This document shows, in pieces, positions 53,221-64,000 of a stretch of 64,000 nucleotides of DNA. The DNA is from Tipula vernalis (Eukaryota; Arthropoda; Insecta; Diptera; Tipulidae): positions 195,109,011 through 195,173,010 of the forward strand of contig OY282560.1 in NCBI GenBank assembly GCA_958295665.1, in the 5' to 3' direction. The position numbers were made by a program, and so were the translations under genes. Each line of letters opens with the position of its first letter. Within the stretch, counting starts at the first letter, position 1. Below the pieces are notes generated by a model. That model saw nothing but the letters and a program-made list of their open reading frames with translations, was not told where the DNA came from and ran no database searches.

Positions 53221-55790
53221 TCACATGTTGGCGGAGCCTTTCTTCGTGTCTCCGTGCTTTTCCTGGATTTCATTTAAGATGAGGTTCATTTTAAGGTCCC
53301 TATGAAGGTCATTGTTCCTGACATACCAAGGTGCATCAACGATGTTCCTTAATACCATATTCTGAAATCTTTGGATGATATTTACGTTGCTCTGTTTGGT
53401 ACAACCCCAAAGCTGAATACCATAAGTCCAAATCGGTTTCAATATTTGCTTATAAAGTAGAAGCTTGTTGTATGTTGATAAAGAAGAGTTCCTTCCCATC
53501 AGCCAATACATTTTTCTGTATTTAAGTCTTAATTCTTCACTTTTCTTCTTGACGTGTGCTTTCCATCGTTGTTTAGCATCCAGGGTCATGCCAAGATACC
53601 TAGCTGTGTTCGCATGCGGTATTATTTCCCGATTTATGGTAATCGGAATATGTTCGATTCGTCTGTTTGTAAAGTTGATGTGAACTGATTTAGCTTCATT
53701 TGGTTTTATTCTTCATCTTTTTGTCCATTTATATATTTGAGTTATAGCTGATTGTAACTTCTGTGTTGATTCTTCGTTGCTTTTTCCAACAGCTAAGATC
53801 GCCGTATCTTCTGCAAAAGTTGCCACTGTATTGTTTTCTAATGTAGGAAGATCATAAGTGTATAGTAGGTATTAAACCGGCCCTTATACACTGCCCTGCG
53901 GAACTCCTGCATTGATTTCTTTCAATTCAGAAAATGTATCATCTAACTTAATCCTGAAGAACCTATCTTTCAAGTATGATTCCAGTATCTTAGCAAATTG
54001 CATTGGTAGAAGATTCCTTAACTTGTGGTTAAGTTCTTCATGCCACACTCTATCAAACGCTTGTGCAACGTCTAGAAATACTGTTGAACAGACTTTTTTC
54101 TCCTCTAATGCTTTCTCAATTATACTGGTTATTCTGTGTACTTGATCAATTGTTGAGTGTTGGTTGCGAAAACCGAACTGATGATTTGGGATCATGTTTT
54201 TATTCTCGATTATCGGATTTAATCTTTTTTACCAGAAGCTTCTCAAAGAGTTTGGACATGACTGGCAATAGCGAAATTGGCCTATAAAACGATGTTATGT
54301 GTGTTGGTTTCCCATGTTTTGGGATCATAATTACTTCTGCAATTTTCCATAAACTTGGTACACATTTGATTCTATTTGATTCTAAATGCTGCATTTATAA
54401 GATTGGTGAGTTTAACCAGAGCTTTCCTTGGCAGTTCTTTTAAGATTTCTGCAGTAATAAGATCGTACCCAGGAGCTTTTTTCGTATTCATATTAGCTTT
54501 TATCTCACGCATGACTTCTTTTGGTGTTGTCGGTAGGATTTCTTTACTTTCTTGCACAGCTTGTTCAGTTATTATCTCGGCTTCCAACGTTTGGTCTTCA
54601 TGTGGCTGGAATATTTTTTCGAGGTGTTCGGCAAATTCTCGAGCTTTGTCTTCATTATTTCTAGCCCATTTCTCACCTGCTATTTTTATTGGGGGAATCT
54701 GCATTATTGGTCTTTTGATTCTTTTGGTTGCTTTCCAAAGAGAATAATCAGTACTGTTATCATGAGTTAATTTTCTTAAATAGTTGCTGATTGATTCATC
54801 TTTCAATTCTTTGATCTCTCTTCTTAATTGTTAAGTGAGACTGTTCAAATGAGTTTTATCTTGGGGGGCCCTTGTTTGTTGCCATACTCTTCTCGCTCTT
54901 CTTTTTTCTGCGAGGAGTTCCCTAATTTCTATAGGGTAGTTGTTTCCCTTGATTTTCGTTTTAATTTCAGGAGTATTTTCCCAGGCTGATTGCTGTATAT
55001 CTTCTACAAATTTGTGAACTTCTTTGTCTAATTGTTCTTAAGTCTTTAACGGAACCATTAAGTTAATTTTTTGTTCTAGCGATAGTCTAAAGCATGCCCA
55101 ATTAGTGTGATTATTTACTAGGAAAGGTTTTTTTTCTTTCTGAATGATTTTTTCACTTAACGTTAGAAGTATTAGTAAATGATCAGAGTTTAGGTAGTGG
55201 CTTTCATCTACTTGTACATAATTTACAGATATGTTCTTTATTATAAAGAAATCAATCAGATCTGGTACTTTGTTTGGATCAGTTGGCCAGTAGGTTGGTT
55301 TTCCAGTTGAGAGGGCTTCACAACTGCATTTTCTAATAGCTTTTAGGAGTTATTTACCGTTAGTCGTTGTTAATCTGGATCCCCAGTGGACATTTTTTGC
55401 ATTAAAGTCTCCTCCAAGTACAAATCGTTTTCCTAATTTACTGAGGAACTCGAGATAATATTTTGTTTCATTGAGTGCTTCGGTGGGCAGTAAATACTAG
55501 CAATACAAATAGAACTACGTTTGGATTTGACAATAACAGCAGTTGCTTGTATTTCTTCCGTTTCATATTTTAACTCCTCATAGTGATGAATACTATTTCT
55601 AATTATAACAGCACTACCTCCTTTAGCAGTGTTTCCAGGGTGAATAGTGTGATATATTTGATAATTTTTAAATTTAATGTTTGATTGTCTAGTGAAGTGT
55701 GTTTCCGTGATGAGACATACATCGATTTTTTCTGTGTCCAGGACCACTTGCAGTTCTTGTTGATGTTGCATCAGTCCATTGGCATTTCAA
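53221..55790 (-). pseudogene. Jockey-like ORF2 (endonuclease-RT), inactivated
   Basis: The endonuclease start (55433-55771) has LQVVLDTEKIDVCLITETHF, GGSAVIIRNSIHH and IASIYCPP. Then comes VLGGDFNAK-like sequence near 55400. RT blocks: 54372-54806 (YSLWKATKRIKRPIMQIPPI, KKAPGYDLITAEILKELPRK), 54200-54394 (SFYRPISLLPVMSKLFEKLL), 53884-54195 (HQFGFRNQHST, FLDVAQAFDRVW, INAGVPQGSV) and a shifted block near 53810 reading TFAEDTAILAVG. There the FADD pair has become FAED. The C-terminal part 53221-53589 (KYRKMYWLMGRNSSLSTYNK, YGIQLWGCTK) follows. Frameshifts and stops are frequent, so no function remains. The active counterpart is 31011-33656. Confidence 0.85.
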
Positions 55791-55799
55791 CATAAGATT

Positions 55800-57395
55800 C
55801 TAAGATCTTTGGCCATTTTTCTGTTTAGGGATGGCTCCCTTAGTCCTGTACTCTAGTTTCTGTAATCGCTCATCAAATGTATTTAGTCTGCTTAAAATTA
55901 ATTTAAGTGTTTGACTTATATCGTCATTTTGAGCAGTTTTTCCTGGATTTCCGTTGCTCATCATTACTTGAGCATAAGTCATTTTACCAAATTGTTCTTG
56001 AGTAGTTCCCGACACTCTAAGATTTACTTCGGGTCGGTTCATCTTAACCGCTTGTTTCCTGAATGAACTTGGATTTTTAGCAATCACGTTCTTATTTTTG
56101 ATATTTTGCAGTTCAATAGCAACGCTGCATCCTCTGTAATTAGCCGGATGGTTTTCTCCACAGTGAACGCATTTAGGTTGAACATTTTGGGCTTTTACAC
56201 AATCTTTGGTATGATGTTTACCAAAACATTTGACACACCTAGGTTCCCTGTTGCAATATTTTGTGTATGTCCATAGGCTTGACATTGTTTACATTGGTAT
56301 AAGCTTAGATCTTCTTAGAGGCTGAATAACCACTTTGCACCCCAAGATGTACTTAATTTGATAAATTTTTTCGATATCTTCATCAGTATCGAAGGTCAAC
56401 ATAAACATGTTGAGAGGTACTTTGCCTCTCCGTTTTAGCTTAGTCGATGCTTCAGTTGCCTTAAATCCTTTTGCTTTCAGGTCATCAATTATTTTATCTG
56501 GTTTACACGTAGAGTGTAAGTTTTTAGCCATGACCCTAATTGGTCTGGTTTGTTTATCTTCAAACGTGTGCCAAGCACGTTTTTCTTCATTTAACATTTT
56601 TGTCATTTTTCTGTATGTTTCAGCATCTTCTAAGTTTATTTTGATGGTGTTTCCATTCATCACCTTTGCATTAAACTTGTCAGTAGCAGTTATTGTTTTT
56701 ATTTTTTCATAGAGTACATCGTAGTCTTTGACTTCATCTATTACTATTGGTGGTGGTGAAGGTATTTTTTTTGGTTGTTTCTGGATAATATTTGGAACAT
56801 TATCCTTTAATTGAGGTGGGGAGGGCGTATTATTCCGTCTCCTTTTCTTTCTTCCACCTTTAACTCCAATCCACTCAGTTTCTCGAGCTAGTTCTTCTTC
56901 ATCCGTATGATACTCTTGTGGAGTTGTATTCTGGTTAGGAGTAGAACCGATGTCCTCCTTTGGCTTAAGAGCTTTAACTTCGTTTTCAAGCGTCTTCATA
57001 CGCTCCTGCATCCATGCAATTGTAATATTCAGTTGCTTATTTATATTGTTGGCTTCAACTAATGCATTATTAGCTTTACACAATTCATTGTAAAGCTTTT
57101 CTTCGTTTGTAGAACGAGTGATGTGGCTGCTGGCCCCAATGGAGGGACTACCGCCTCTTATCGGAGAATACGCGACTTTGTTACTCCTCTGGAAGGGATG
57201 TCAATTATCCTTTTCTGTTTCACTCAAATGAGCTTGTTTATTCACCAACACGTCTTGGGATTGGTTAAAATAATTGTAGTATAGCAATGACTGGTTTCCC
57301 CCAGAATCCATGAGACCAACCTCCGAAGAGGGTGGATTTACCTGAGCAACAGGTGTACCACCTGGGGTATTAGTTTCCTTATTTGTTCCGCTCAT
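55800..57395 (-). pseudogene. Jockey-like ORF1, broken
   Basis: N-terminus at 57201-57395 (MSGTNKETNTPGGTPVAQVN, NPPSSEVGLMDSGGNQSLLY) parallels the other copy's GNCTPGGNPANQLANPPSNE. The middle, 56289-57083, holds a coiled coil, DEEELARETEWIGVKGGRKK, and the RNA-binding part (NEEKRAWHTFEDKQTRPIRV). The C-terminal knuckles at 55800-56285 read CNREPRCVKCFGKHHTKDC and CVHCGENHPANYRGC, then the helical tail ILSRLNTFDERLQKLEYRTK. Frameshifts lie near 57100-57200 and 56286. The tail supports that the other copy's ORF1 is cut short by a nonsense codon. Confidence 0.85.
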
Positions 57396-57599
57396 TGCTC
57401 ATTTATAGTATACTGCACTCGCCTCTAGTATTTCGCCGATGCTTCACATCGTTGCCCGGGTGTTACCACGTGGAGGTATACTAGACACATTTGGTGGTTT
57501 CTACATAGTTGCAGCGTTGGAATATACACCACGAGATACATGGCTATAGACGGTCAACCCCTACCCTATTGAAACGCACCCAACACCCTAATGAAGAAT

Positions 57600-59184
57600 G
57601 ATAATGATTTTATTTCCTGGGATTTGATGCAGATTTTTTTTTTACAATTGTTTCGCACAAAAATAGAACTAATAAAAAGTCAGCTAATTCATTAAATATA
57701 ATATTTTTTTTATGGTCTAAACCCTGAAAAATAGAAAATTTTAGGGAATCTACCTAATTGGACTTCGAATGCTGGACATGCATCAGAGTTTATACTGACA
57801 CAAAACGAATCTTTAATCAATTAGCTTATAAATAATTAAAAACCAGTTCACAAATGTTTCAGCAAATTAATGCTAAGAGACATTTCCATAATATAATTTC
57901 AACTGAATCTTCATTGTTTCCGGCTACATTTCAAGAAACTAAAATAATTAAATCGCATTGTGTTGAAACCTTTAAAATTAAATAGCCGAACGAATACTAA
58001 AACTGAGATTCATACCAAAAAAACTACCATAAAAAAGGGTTTTATATTGCAATTTTATAACTCATTCAGAATTTAAATCGTTATCACAAGATAACTTGAG
58101 AAAAAAACGAGAAACAGAATCTCTGGTTATATAATCAGTAAAAATTTGATTTTTTTTTACAAGTTTTTGCAATAATAAACTCTAACTTAACGTTTTCTTT
58201 TTGTATATATGTACTTGCGAACGATAAATAACTGTAAAAAAAATTAATTGTTAGCTTTGTAGTTAGCCGAAAACTTTTAAAATATTTTTTTTTTTTTCAA
58301 ACTTTACTTTTAGTATTTCTCATTGTTTGGATATATTATAATTAAATCGAAATAATAAAAAAAGTTTTGCTATTGTCATTTGTATTCATAATATTTATTT
58401 TTACGGATGGTGATATAGTAATTTTATTAAAAAAATTATTTTGAACTTAACAAAACTAGTATGGTTCCTTTTTTAATTTTGTTTTGTTACACTACTTCGG
58501 CCAGTGAATTTTTTTATTAGTTAGGTAGGGATTGAAAAATACACAAATCATCATGTTGATCTGAAAATTAAAAAGCTAGAACTCCTGCGACGTTCACAAT
58601 CCTATACATCAAGATCAGTCAGAGGAATTGCTTGTCGCTTGTTACTTAGATGGTACATACTATATTTCCACTATAACCTAGTAACATAACTGTAGAATAA
58701 CAATTTTTGCTCGTTAGGCGGTAAATTCACACAAACCTGCAAATCAAAAGTGAAAAGTTTTTCATTGTGAATGTATTGTAATGCAATCCAAAATATTATT
58801 TCCTTTCTTACGATTGATTAATTATGTAGTAGGTGTAATTTCGACGCCGTCTATTGTTTGTACGGCATGCATTTTCCTTGTCATTTGGTGTCCCGATGAT
58901 ATGGATAGATCCACAAGTACATGTTACAGTTCAATGTTATGGGTGCGTGAATTATTTTCTCGGTACAACCAAAAAAAAATTGGTTCTTTGATCTACACTG
59001 CAACGACATATATGCTCAATTACCACTGCCACATTCAGATAAAATTCATGTTCCGGAAAGATCAAACCCAACTGAAAAAAATGTACCACCAACATTTCAC
59101 CGGCGAAACACCTGTTTCAATGTATCAAGGATCAAATGTCTCTGTGCCATGCAATCACATTGAAATCTCGCAAAATCATTTGGA
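57600..59184. other. AT-rich DNA without a recognised gene
   Basis: A 139-codon plus frame (58781-59200) has a hydrophobic N-terminal third (LRLINYVVGVISTPSIVCTA) but no family motif, and its end runs into the mariner terminal repeat. I would not call it a gene. The rest has only short frames and A/T runs. Confidence 0.4.
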
Positions 59185-59186
59185 TA

Positions 59187-59875
59187 CGAGGGCGGAGTGA
59201 GAAGTCTGGTAAAATTGCATCAGAGGGCGCCACAATCGCAAATCTCAGATATCATGTGGCAATACTATCATGTGGCAATACCAAATTAAAATTTTCAGAC
59301 AGATCTGTCATTTGGTTCAGTTTTGACAGCCATTGAAAACAGACAACCCATTGTTTTTTTGCAAACATGGAAAAAGTGAATTTCGTGTGTTATTTAAACA
59401 TTATTTTTTGGGTGAAAAAACCATTACGCAAACCAAAACAAAGTTTGATAAATATTAAGGGGACTCTTCACCATCGATTAAAATGATTCACAAGTGATAT
59501 ATTGATTTTCGTTGTTTGCTTACAATCGACCAAATAAGCATACGTGTGACAACTTCAGAGGCAGGTTTGGCGATGTTCAAGCGAAATAAAAAGGAGTTTT
59601 TGCGTCGTTTCATAACTGTGGATGTAATATGTGTCCGAACTTGAAGAAATGGCTCGGCGGAAAGAGATTCGGCTCTTATGAGTAGATCATCGATGCAACA
59701 AACGCCTACATTGAAGGGTTGGAGAAATCGTATTATTCGGAAGGGATCGAAAAATTGGAAAAACGTTGGACTAAGTGTATCGAGGTAAAAGGCGACTACG
59801 TTGAAAAATAAATTTTTTTTTGCCGAAAATATTATTCCTTGTTTCATTTTTACCAGACTTCTCACTCCGCCCTTG
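59187..59875 (+). mobile_element. Internally deleted mariner element, 689 bp
   Basis: Terminal inverted repeats start CGAGGGCGGAGTGAGAAGTC (59187) and, on the minus strand, CAAGGGCGGAGTGAGAAGTC (59875), 28 bp with one mismatch. TA flanks both sides (59185-59186 and 59876-59877). Full mariners are near 1.3 kb, so about half is missing. It could be mobilised in trans by a related enzyme because the ends are kept. Confidence 0.9.
59480..59812 (+). pseudogene. mariner transposase relic inside the deleted element
   Basis: It reads MFKRNKKEFLRRFITVD, the block that precedes the first catalytic Asp in mariner (elyxrnxxeFlrRfvTvDEtW; here ITVDVIC). After a deletion it goes to the C-terminus, AYIEGLEKSYYSEGIEKLEK, RWTKCIEVKGDYVEK and a stop (59809-59811). 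The second and third catalytic Asp regions are gone. The different spelling from the 6.8-kb relic suggests another mariner lineage. Confidence 0.8.
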
Positions 59876-59880
59876 TATCA

Positions 59881-61240
59881 TGGTACGACGCCTGAATCTA
59901 TCGCAGCGGCAATCCGTTCTTTTGTCAAAGGATTTAAAACAAGTGAACATTTTGGCTCCAAATGTTCGGATATACGGAGCAATAAATCATCATCGCCATT
60001 TTGCGATTTTTTTCAAACCGATTCAGAATAATTCACTCGCTTTTTGCACTGATATCCATGGCTTGGTTTCCACAATGCACCATGCGTATAATTCCGAAGA
60101 TTGGCGATTATTTATCGATTCATCCAAAAGTAGTTTGAAGGCAGTTCTCCTCCACGTTACCAACTCAAAAAATTCTGTTTCAATTGCACTCAGCACCAAC
60201 ACAAAGGAAATCTATATACACCAATGAAAAAAATCATTGATTTGATTAAATACAACGACCATCGGTGGAAAGTTTGATGAGTGATGAAAGTTATATATGT
60301 GCTTGCAGAATACACGTTTTGAAGGCGGCTAATATACAACGAACCGAACTTGTCTTTATGTGAGAACATTAGATTGCGACACGATAACATCGTTGAGACT
60401 CCACTTGTACCAATTGAAAAAATATTGTTACCACCGCTTCATATCAAGCTTGGAATAGTTAAACATTTTATAAAAGCCCGGATTCACCAGATGGAAATGC
60501 GTTCATCGAATTGTGTCGCATTTTTCCACATTAAGTGGAATGGAAATAAAAGAAGGTTGGTGGTGTTTGAATCTATTCGAATCTAAGTTTTGGTCAAATG
60601 AATTTTCATTTCACGCATCATGTTTTTTATTACAGGAATACTTAATGGACCGGATATTCATCGTTTGTTGAACGATGGTGCATTTGAAAATGCTCTAAGT
60701 GAGCGAGAGCTTGTGGCATGGAAATATGTAAAAGAAGTTATTAGGAACTCGGAATTAATCGATCCGATGATTGGCGCAAACATATTGAAAACATGCTGAC
60801 CGCTTTTCATAATATAAACGTTGAAATGTCATTGAAAATATATTTTTTGCATTGCCATGTGAAAAAATGTGCCGTACTATCACCAGCCGAATCCGATGAG
60901 CACGGCGAGCGTTATCACCAAGTGACGGCAAGGCTCGAGCATTGGTACAGCGGCAAAAGGCTACATGCACTCTTGGGCCGTAGTTCTATCTTGGTGTAAC
61001 CGCCAACCTTTTAATTTTGACAAAATTCACTTTGAACTTCTAATCAAATATTATTGTTATATTAAGTCTGTAATGTTTTACATTTGCATTTTTGTTTTCC
61101 TTATCTTATCGGGTCAAAAAAAAAAAAAAAAGTGAATTCGGACTTACACCAAGATAGAACTATGGCGACGATTTTTTGCAATTTACAAGAGGAAGGAGAT
61201 CTCGAAGACGATACAAAAGAGTCAGTAAATTACAATTGAA
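59881..61240 (+). pseudogene. Broken gene of an unnamed repeat-associated insect protein family
   Basis: The start ATG 59881 lies 3 bp after the mariner TA. Frame 1: MVRRLNLSQRQSVLLSKDLK, NILAPNVRIY, AFCTDIHGLVSTM, then NSEDWRLFIDSSKSSLKAVL. It shifts near 60210 to PMKKIIDLIKYNDHRWK, then VPIEKILLPPLHIKLGIVKH (60390-60470), ALSERELVAWKYVKEVI (60690-60740) and MSLKIYFLHCHV, ESDEHGERYHQVTARLEHWY (60820-60950). I recall proteins with 'WRLFIDSSxxSLKAVLLH', 'LLPPLHIKLGL' and 'SDEHGERxHQ' as multicopy and uncharacterised in insect and cnidarian genomes. No enzymatic motif is known to me. A 178-bp insertion (60983-61160) lies near its end; the frame stays open across it. Confidence 0.6.
60983..61160. 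mobile_element. 178-bp TA-flanked insertion (MITE)
   Basis: gttctatcttggtgtaa (60983-60999) is perfectly inverted as ttacaccaagatagaac (61144-61160), with TA outside on both sides (60981-60982 and 61161-61162). The interior is AT-rich with a 16-base A-run and no ORF. The TA target points to a Tc1/mariner-type mobilising enzyme. Confidence 0.8.
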
Positions 61241-61805
61241 AAAGTTAAGAAAAATTTTAATTTTTTACGAAAAAATTATGAAAAATCAGCATTTTTTAAA
61301 TAGTTTCTATTTTATCTATATTTGTCGATGCGATGTTTATTCGATCGATTTCAATCGATTTAAATTCAAAAAATGGTCAAAAAATGAAAAAAATAATAAT
61401 ACCAAAATGTGAATGTGGATGTGGGTTTTCGGTCTTGATATGTTCGGCAAAGTTGCTTGTTTTGACTTGCACAACAACTTTGCTGAAGAAAGCATAACGA
61501 AAATCTTGATGTTGATGATATATCAAAAATGGGAACTAACTTTGAAATGGGACTAACACCTCCTGGGTCGCTTGTCACTTTTCCAACTAGCAGATTGAAT
61601 TATTTGAAATAAATATGGCAATAATATTGTAGTATGTAAATAATTATTAAGGTAAGTAAAATATTCTCTAAATTATACAATATTACATTTACAAATGCGT
61701 GAGAATTTTTGCCTAAACCTTTGGTAAAACGCAAAAATAAATTCTTAGGAATCATTTAGCAAATAATTCACGAGCCTTTTTGTAAAACGTGAAATTTTTG
61801 CTGAA
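61241..61805. other. AT-rich flank, no gene seen
   Basis: This is the tail of the broken gene followed by AT-rich DNA. A small inverted pair, caaagttgcttgttttg..acaacaactttgctg, is at about 61448-61483. Nothing else was seen. Confidence 0.4.
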
Positions 61806-63440
61806 TCTTAAGGTATGCTGGTTTCACAAAAGCCAATCAAATTCAAATTGAAAAGACACCATTCAATTTTGAATGTAAAAGATCACTACAAGTTTGTAAT
61901 CAAAGGTTAATGTTCAATAATTATATTACTAAACCATCTTCAGTACATTGTCTAGAAATAAGACTAATTACTAAACGTAGACCGTGGTCCATAGTTGACT
62001 TATGTAAATACTGGAGAAATTTTCTTGGAGCTAAAATGGTCATGAGCGAAATCAGCCCAAGATTAAATTAAACGGTTAACCTTCAATGTTAGAAATTACT
62101 AAACCATCTTGAGTCCCTTGTCCGGTAATGAAACTAAGCATAAAATGTCGATGATGGTCAGATATGACGATAATCACCGCAAGTTTACATTAAACGGAAA
62201 CACTTAAATATTTAAATTTACAAAACCATCTTCGGTAGTTTGTCCGGAAATGAAACTAAGAACAAAATGTAGGTCATAGTCCATTCTTGACTTATGCAAA
62301 TATTGGGGACATTCTCTTGGAGCTATGATGGTTAGATATGACGATAATCACCGCAAGTTTAAATTGAACGACTAACGTTCAATATTTAAATTTACTAGAC
62401 CATCTTTGGTAGTTTGTCCGGAAATAAAACTAAGAACAAAATATAGACCATTATCTATTTTTAACTTACATAAATATTGGGGACATTTTCTTGGAGCTAC
62501 GAGGGTTAGATATGACAAAAATCACTTAAAGTTTAAATTGAACGGCTAACGTTCAAGATTTGAACTTTCTAAACCATTTTCAGTACCTTGTCCGGAAATG
62601 AAACTAAGAACAAAATGTAGGTCATGGTCCATTCTTGACTTATGCAAATATTGGGGACATTCTCTTGGAGCTAAGATGGTTAGATATTACGATAACCACC
62701 GCAAGTTTAAATTGAACGTTTAACGTTCAATATTTAAATTTACTAAACCATCTTCGGTAGTTTGTCCGGAAATTAAGCTAAGAACAAAATATAGACCATG
62801 GTCCGTTCTTAATTTATGCAAATAGGGGGACATTCTCTTGGAGATATGAGGGTAAGATATGACAAAATTCACCCAAAGTTTAAATTGAACGGCTAACGTT
62901 CCATATTTTAATTTCCTAAACCATCTTCTGTAGTTTGTCCGGAAATGAAACTACTAACAAAATATAAACTATAGTCCACTCTTAAATTGGGCAAATATTA
63001 GGGATATTCTTTTGAAGTTAAGTTGGTTAGATATGAAGATAATTACCGCAAGTTTAAATTGAACGAATAACGTTCAATATTTAAATTTACTGAACCATCT
63101 TCTGTAGTTTGTCCGGAAATGTAACTGCTAATAAAATATAGACCATGGTACATTCTTAACTTATGCAAATATTGAGGATATTCTCTTGAATCTATGAGGA
63201 TTAGATATGAAAAAAATCACCCAAAGTTTAAATTGAACAGCTAACGTTCAATATTTGAAGATTAGTAGTTTCATTTCCGGACAAACTACCGAAGATGGTT
63301 TAGTAAATTTAAATATTGAACGTTAGCCGTTCAATTTAGGCTTGGGATGATTTTCGTCATATGAAACCCGTTTAGCTCCAAAAGAAGGTCTCTACTAATT
63401 GCAAAGTCAAGAATGGACCATGGTTTATATTTTGTTTATT
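61805..63440 (+). repeat. 174-bp satellite array with an inverted terminal part
   Basis: The block tgtccggaaatgaaactaag (and variants) recurs at 61949, 62118, 62241, 62415, 62589, 62763, 62936 and 63110. Successive spacings are 169, 123, 174, 174, 174, 173 and 174, so one early unit has lost about 50 bp. Each unit contains aaaccatcttc, a ttctcttggagcta segment and the inverted-like cgttcaatatttaaattta. After about 63255 the sequence continues on the opposite strand (ttccggacaaactaccgaag at 63276). The period is near nucleosome length. Confidence 0.92.
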
Positions 63441-64000
63441 GGTTAGATTTTATTTCCAGACATGGTTTTGCAGTTGTTAATACTCAATTCATGTATAATT
63501 TAACAGTTTATTATTATCTCTGATTTATATTCAATTTTTCATTTGTGTGTTTTCAATAAACCATTATTGATTACCATTAATCGATTGATTTACTAATACA
63601 CTAAAATGTTTTTAAAATTTAGGAATGTTTTAGGAAATAATTCACTATCGTCATTTACAATGTGTACGATCAAGCCTAAGCAAGTAACAATGTGTGCATG
63701 TAACAATGTGTACGATCAAGCCTAAGCAAGACTCCCGGATGACGCCGGGCCATAACAAAACCGAAGGAAAGCAAAGGTATGTTAGCAACAAAGAAACAAC
63801 CCGGTTCCAGGCACCTAAGTAGTTGATACTTAGTAAATTTGTTCGTAATATATTTTTTGTAAATTATTTAGCACAAGACAATACAATTTGAAGTTCATCT
63901 ACTTCTCAATTTCCTGTAAAGTTGCTTCGGGTTCTTCAAGAATTTAATAAATTTGAAATATGCATTAATCCTTTATAATAACTATTCTAAAATTTAGTTT
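63441..64000. other. AT-rich DNA with one short direct repeat
   Basis: aacaatgtgtacgatcaagc (63657-) and its copy 46 bp later (63703-) extend through ctaagcaag, with gtaacaatgtgtgcat between them. The rest shows no gene or element. Confidence 0.5.

Larger units (their letters stand above)
52917..57588 (-). mobile_element. Jockey-like non-LTR retrotransposon, decayed full-length copy
   Basis: The poly(A) tail is read as T-run 52916-52934. The 5' end (minus strand) starts GGGTGTTGGGTGCG at 57588. The target duplication taatgaagaat is at 52906-52916 and 57589-57599. Gene order ORF1 then ORF2 is as in the copy at 29186-33831, with clearly related proteins. Many stops and shifts show that it is older. 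Confidence 0.85.

Noticed and set aside
58781..59200. 139-codon ORF with a hydrophobic start
   Set aside because: Its end lies inside the mariner terminal repeat and the rest has no family motif. It is not evidence for a gene.
61949..63290. Regularly spaced repeats considered as a CRISPR array
   Set aside because: The whole 174-bp unit is repeated, not a short repeat with unique spacers, and the sequence is clearly eukaryotic. It is a satellite.

Overview
The window looks like repeat-choked, AT-rich insect nuclear DNA. Split coding exons with GT..AG junctions, poly(A)-tailed retroposons and the families present (BEL/Pao, Ty3-type LTR elements, Jockey-like non-LTR elements, PIF/Harbinger, piggyBac, mariner) all point to an arthropod chromosome. 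The species cannot be named from the sequence. I found no confident single-copy host gene, no tRNA or rRNA, no CRISPR array and no bacterial operon. Almost every ORF with recognisable content belongs to a transposable element or its remains.

Layout. 1-580: end of a PIF/Harbinger element (transposase exons on the minus strand, terminal repeat and TTA duplication at 581-583). 584-6480: AT-rich DNA with a cluster of short poly(A) runs and a GC-rich island. 6830-7080: mariner relic. 7.1-10.7 kb: mostly unassigned. 10690-11280: minus-strand non-LTR ORF1 relic. 11290-11660: 3' end of a BEL/Pao pol, then an LTR (11680-12034), then the gag and pol of a BEL/Pao element running to about 19.1 kb. That element is interrupted by a 363-bp inverted-repeat insertion (13994-14356) and by a piggyBac element (15641-17924, TTAA on both sides) in its RNase H region. 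19231-23050: decayed minus-strand Ty3-type element.

23182-34122: a second minus-strand Ty3-type element with 452-bp LTRs and a 4-bp ATAT duplication. Its right LTR is broken twice: by a 0.77-kb insert that itself contains a 547-bp MITE, and by a nearly intact 4.6-kb Jockey-like element (29186-33831) with a 14-bp target duplication. 34.1-37.6 kb holds simple repeats and a 471-bp tandem duplication. 37650-39456 is a small Harbinger-like gene pair: an accessory exon pair and a five-exon transposase. 39869-50279 is a large Harbinger element with 39-bp terminal repeats and TAA duplications. Its transposase exon has been split by a young Ty3-type element (40725-47489) whose LTRs differ at only two positions and whose pol is one 1144-codon ORF.

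50.5-52.5 kb: possible piggyBac N-terminal relic, BEL integrase fragments and a 293-bp near-perfect palindrome. 52917-57588: degraded minus-strand Jockey-like copy with its own 11-bp target duplication. 59187-59875: internally deleted mariner with intact ends, directly before a broken gene of an unnamed repeat-associated family (59881-61240), which carries a second TA-flanked insertion. 61.8-63.4 kb: 174-bp satellite array whose last part is inverted.

The genes do not form a pathway. Their value is stratigraphic: insertions with defined target duplications give a relative order of arrival. The youngest event I can support is the Ty3-type element inside the Harbinger element. The Jockey-like copy at 29186-33831 is also close to intact.
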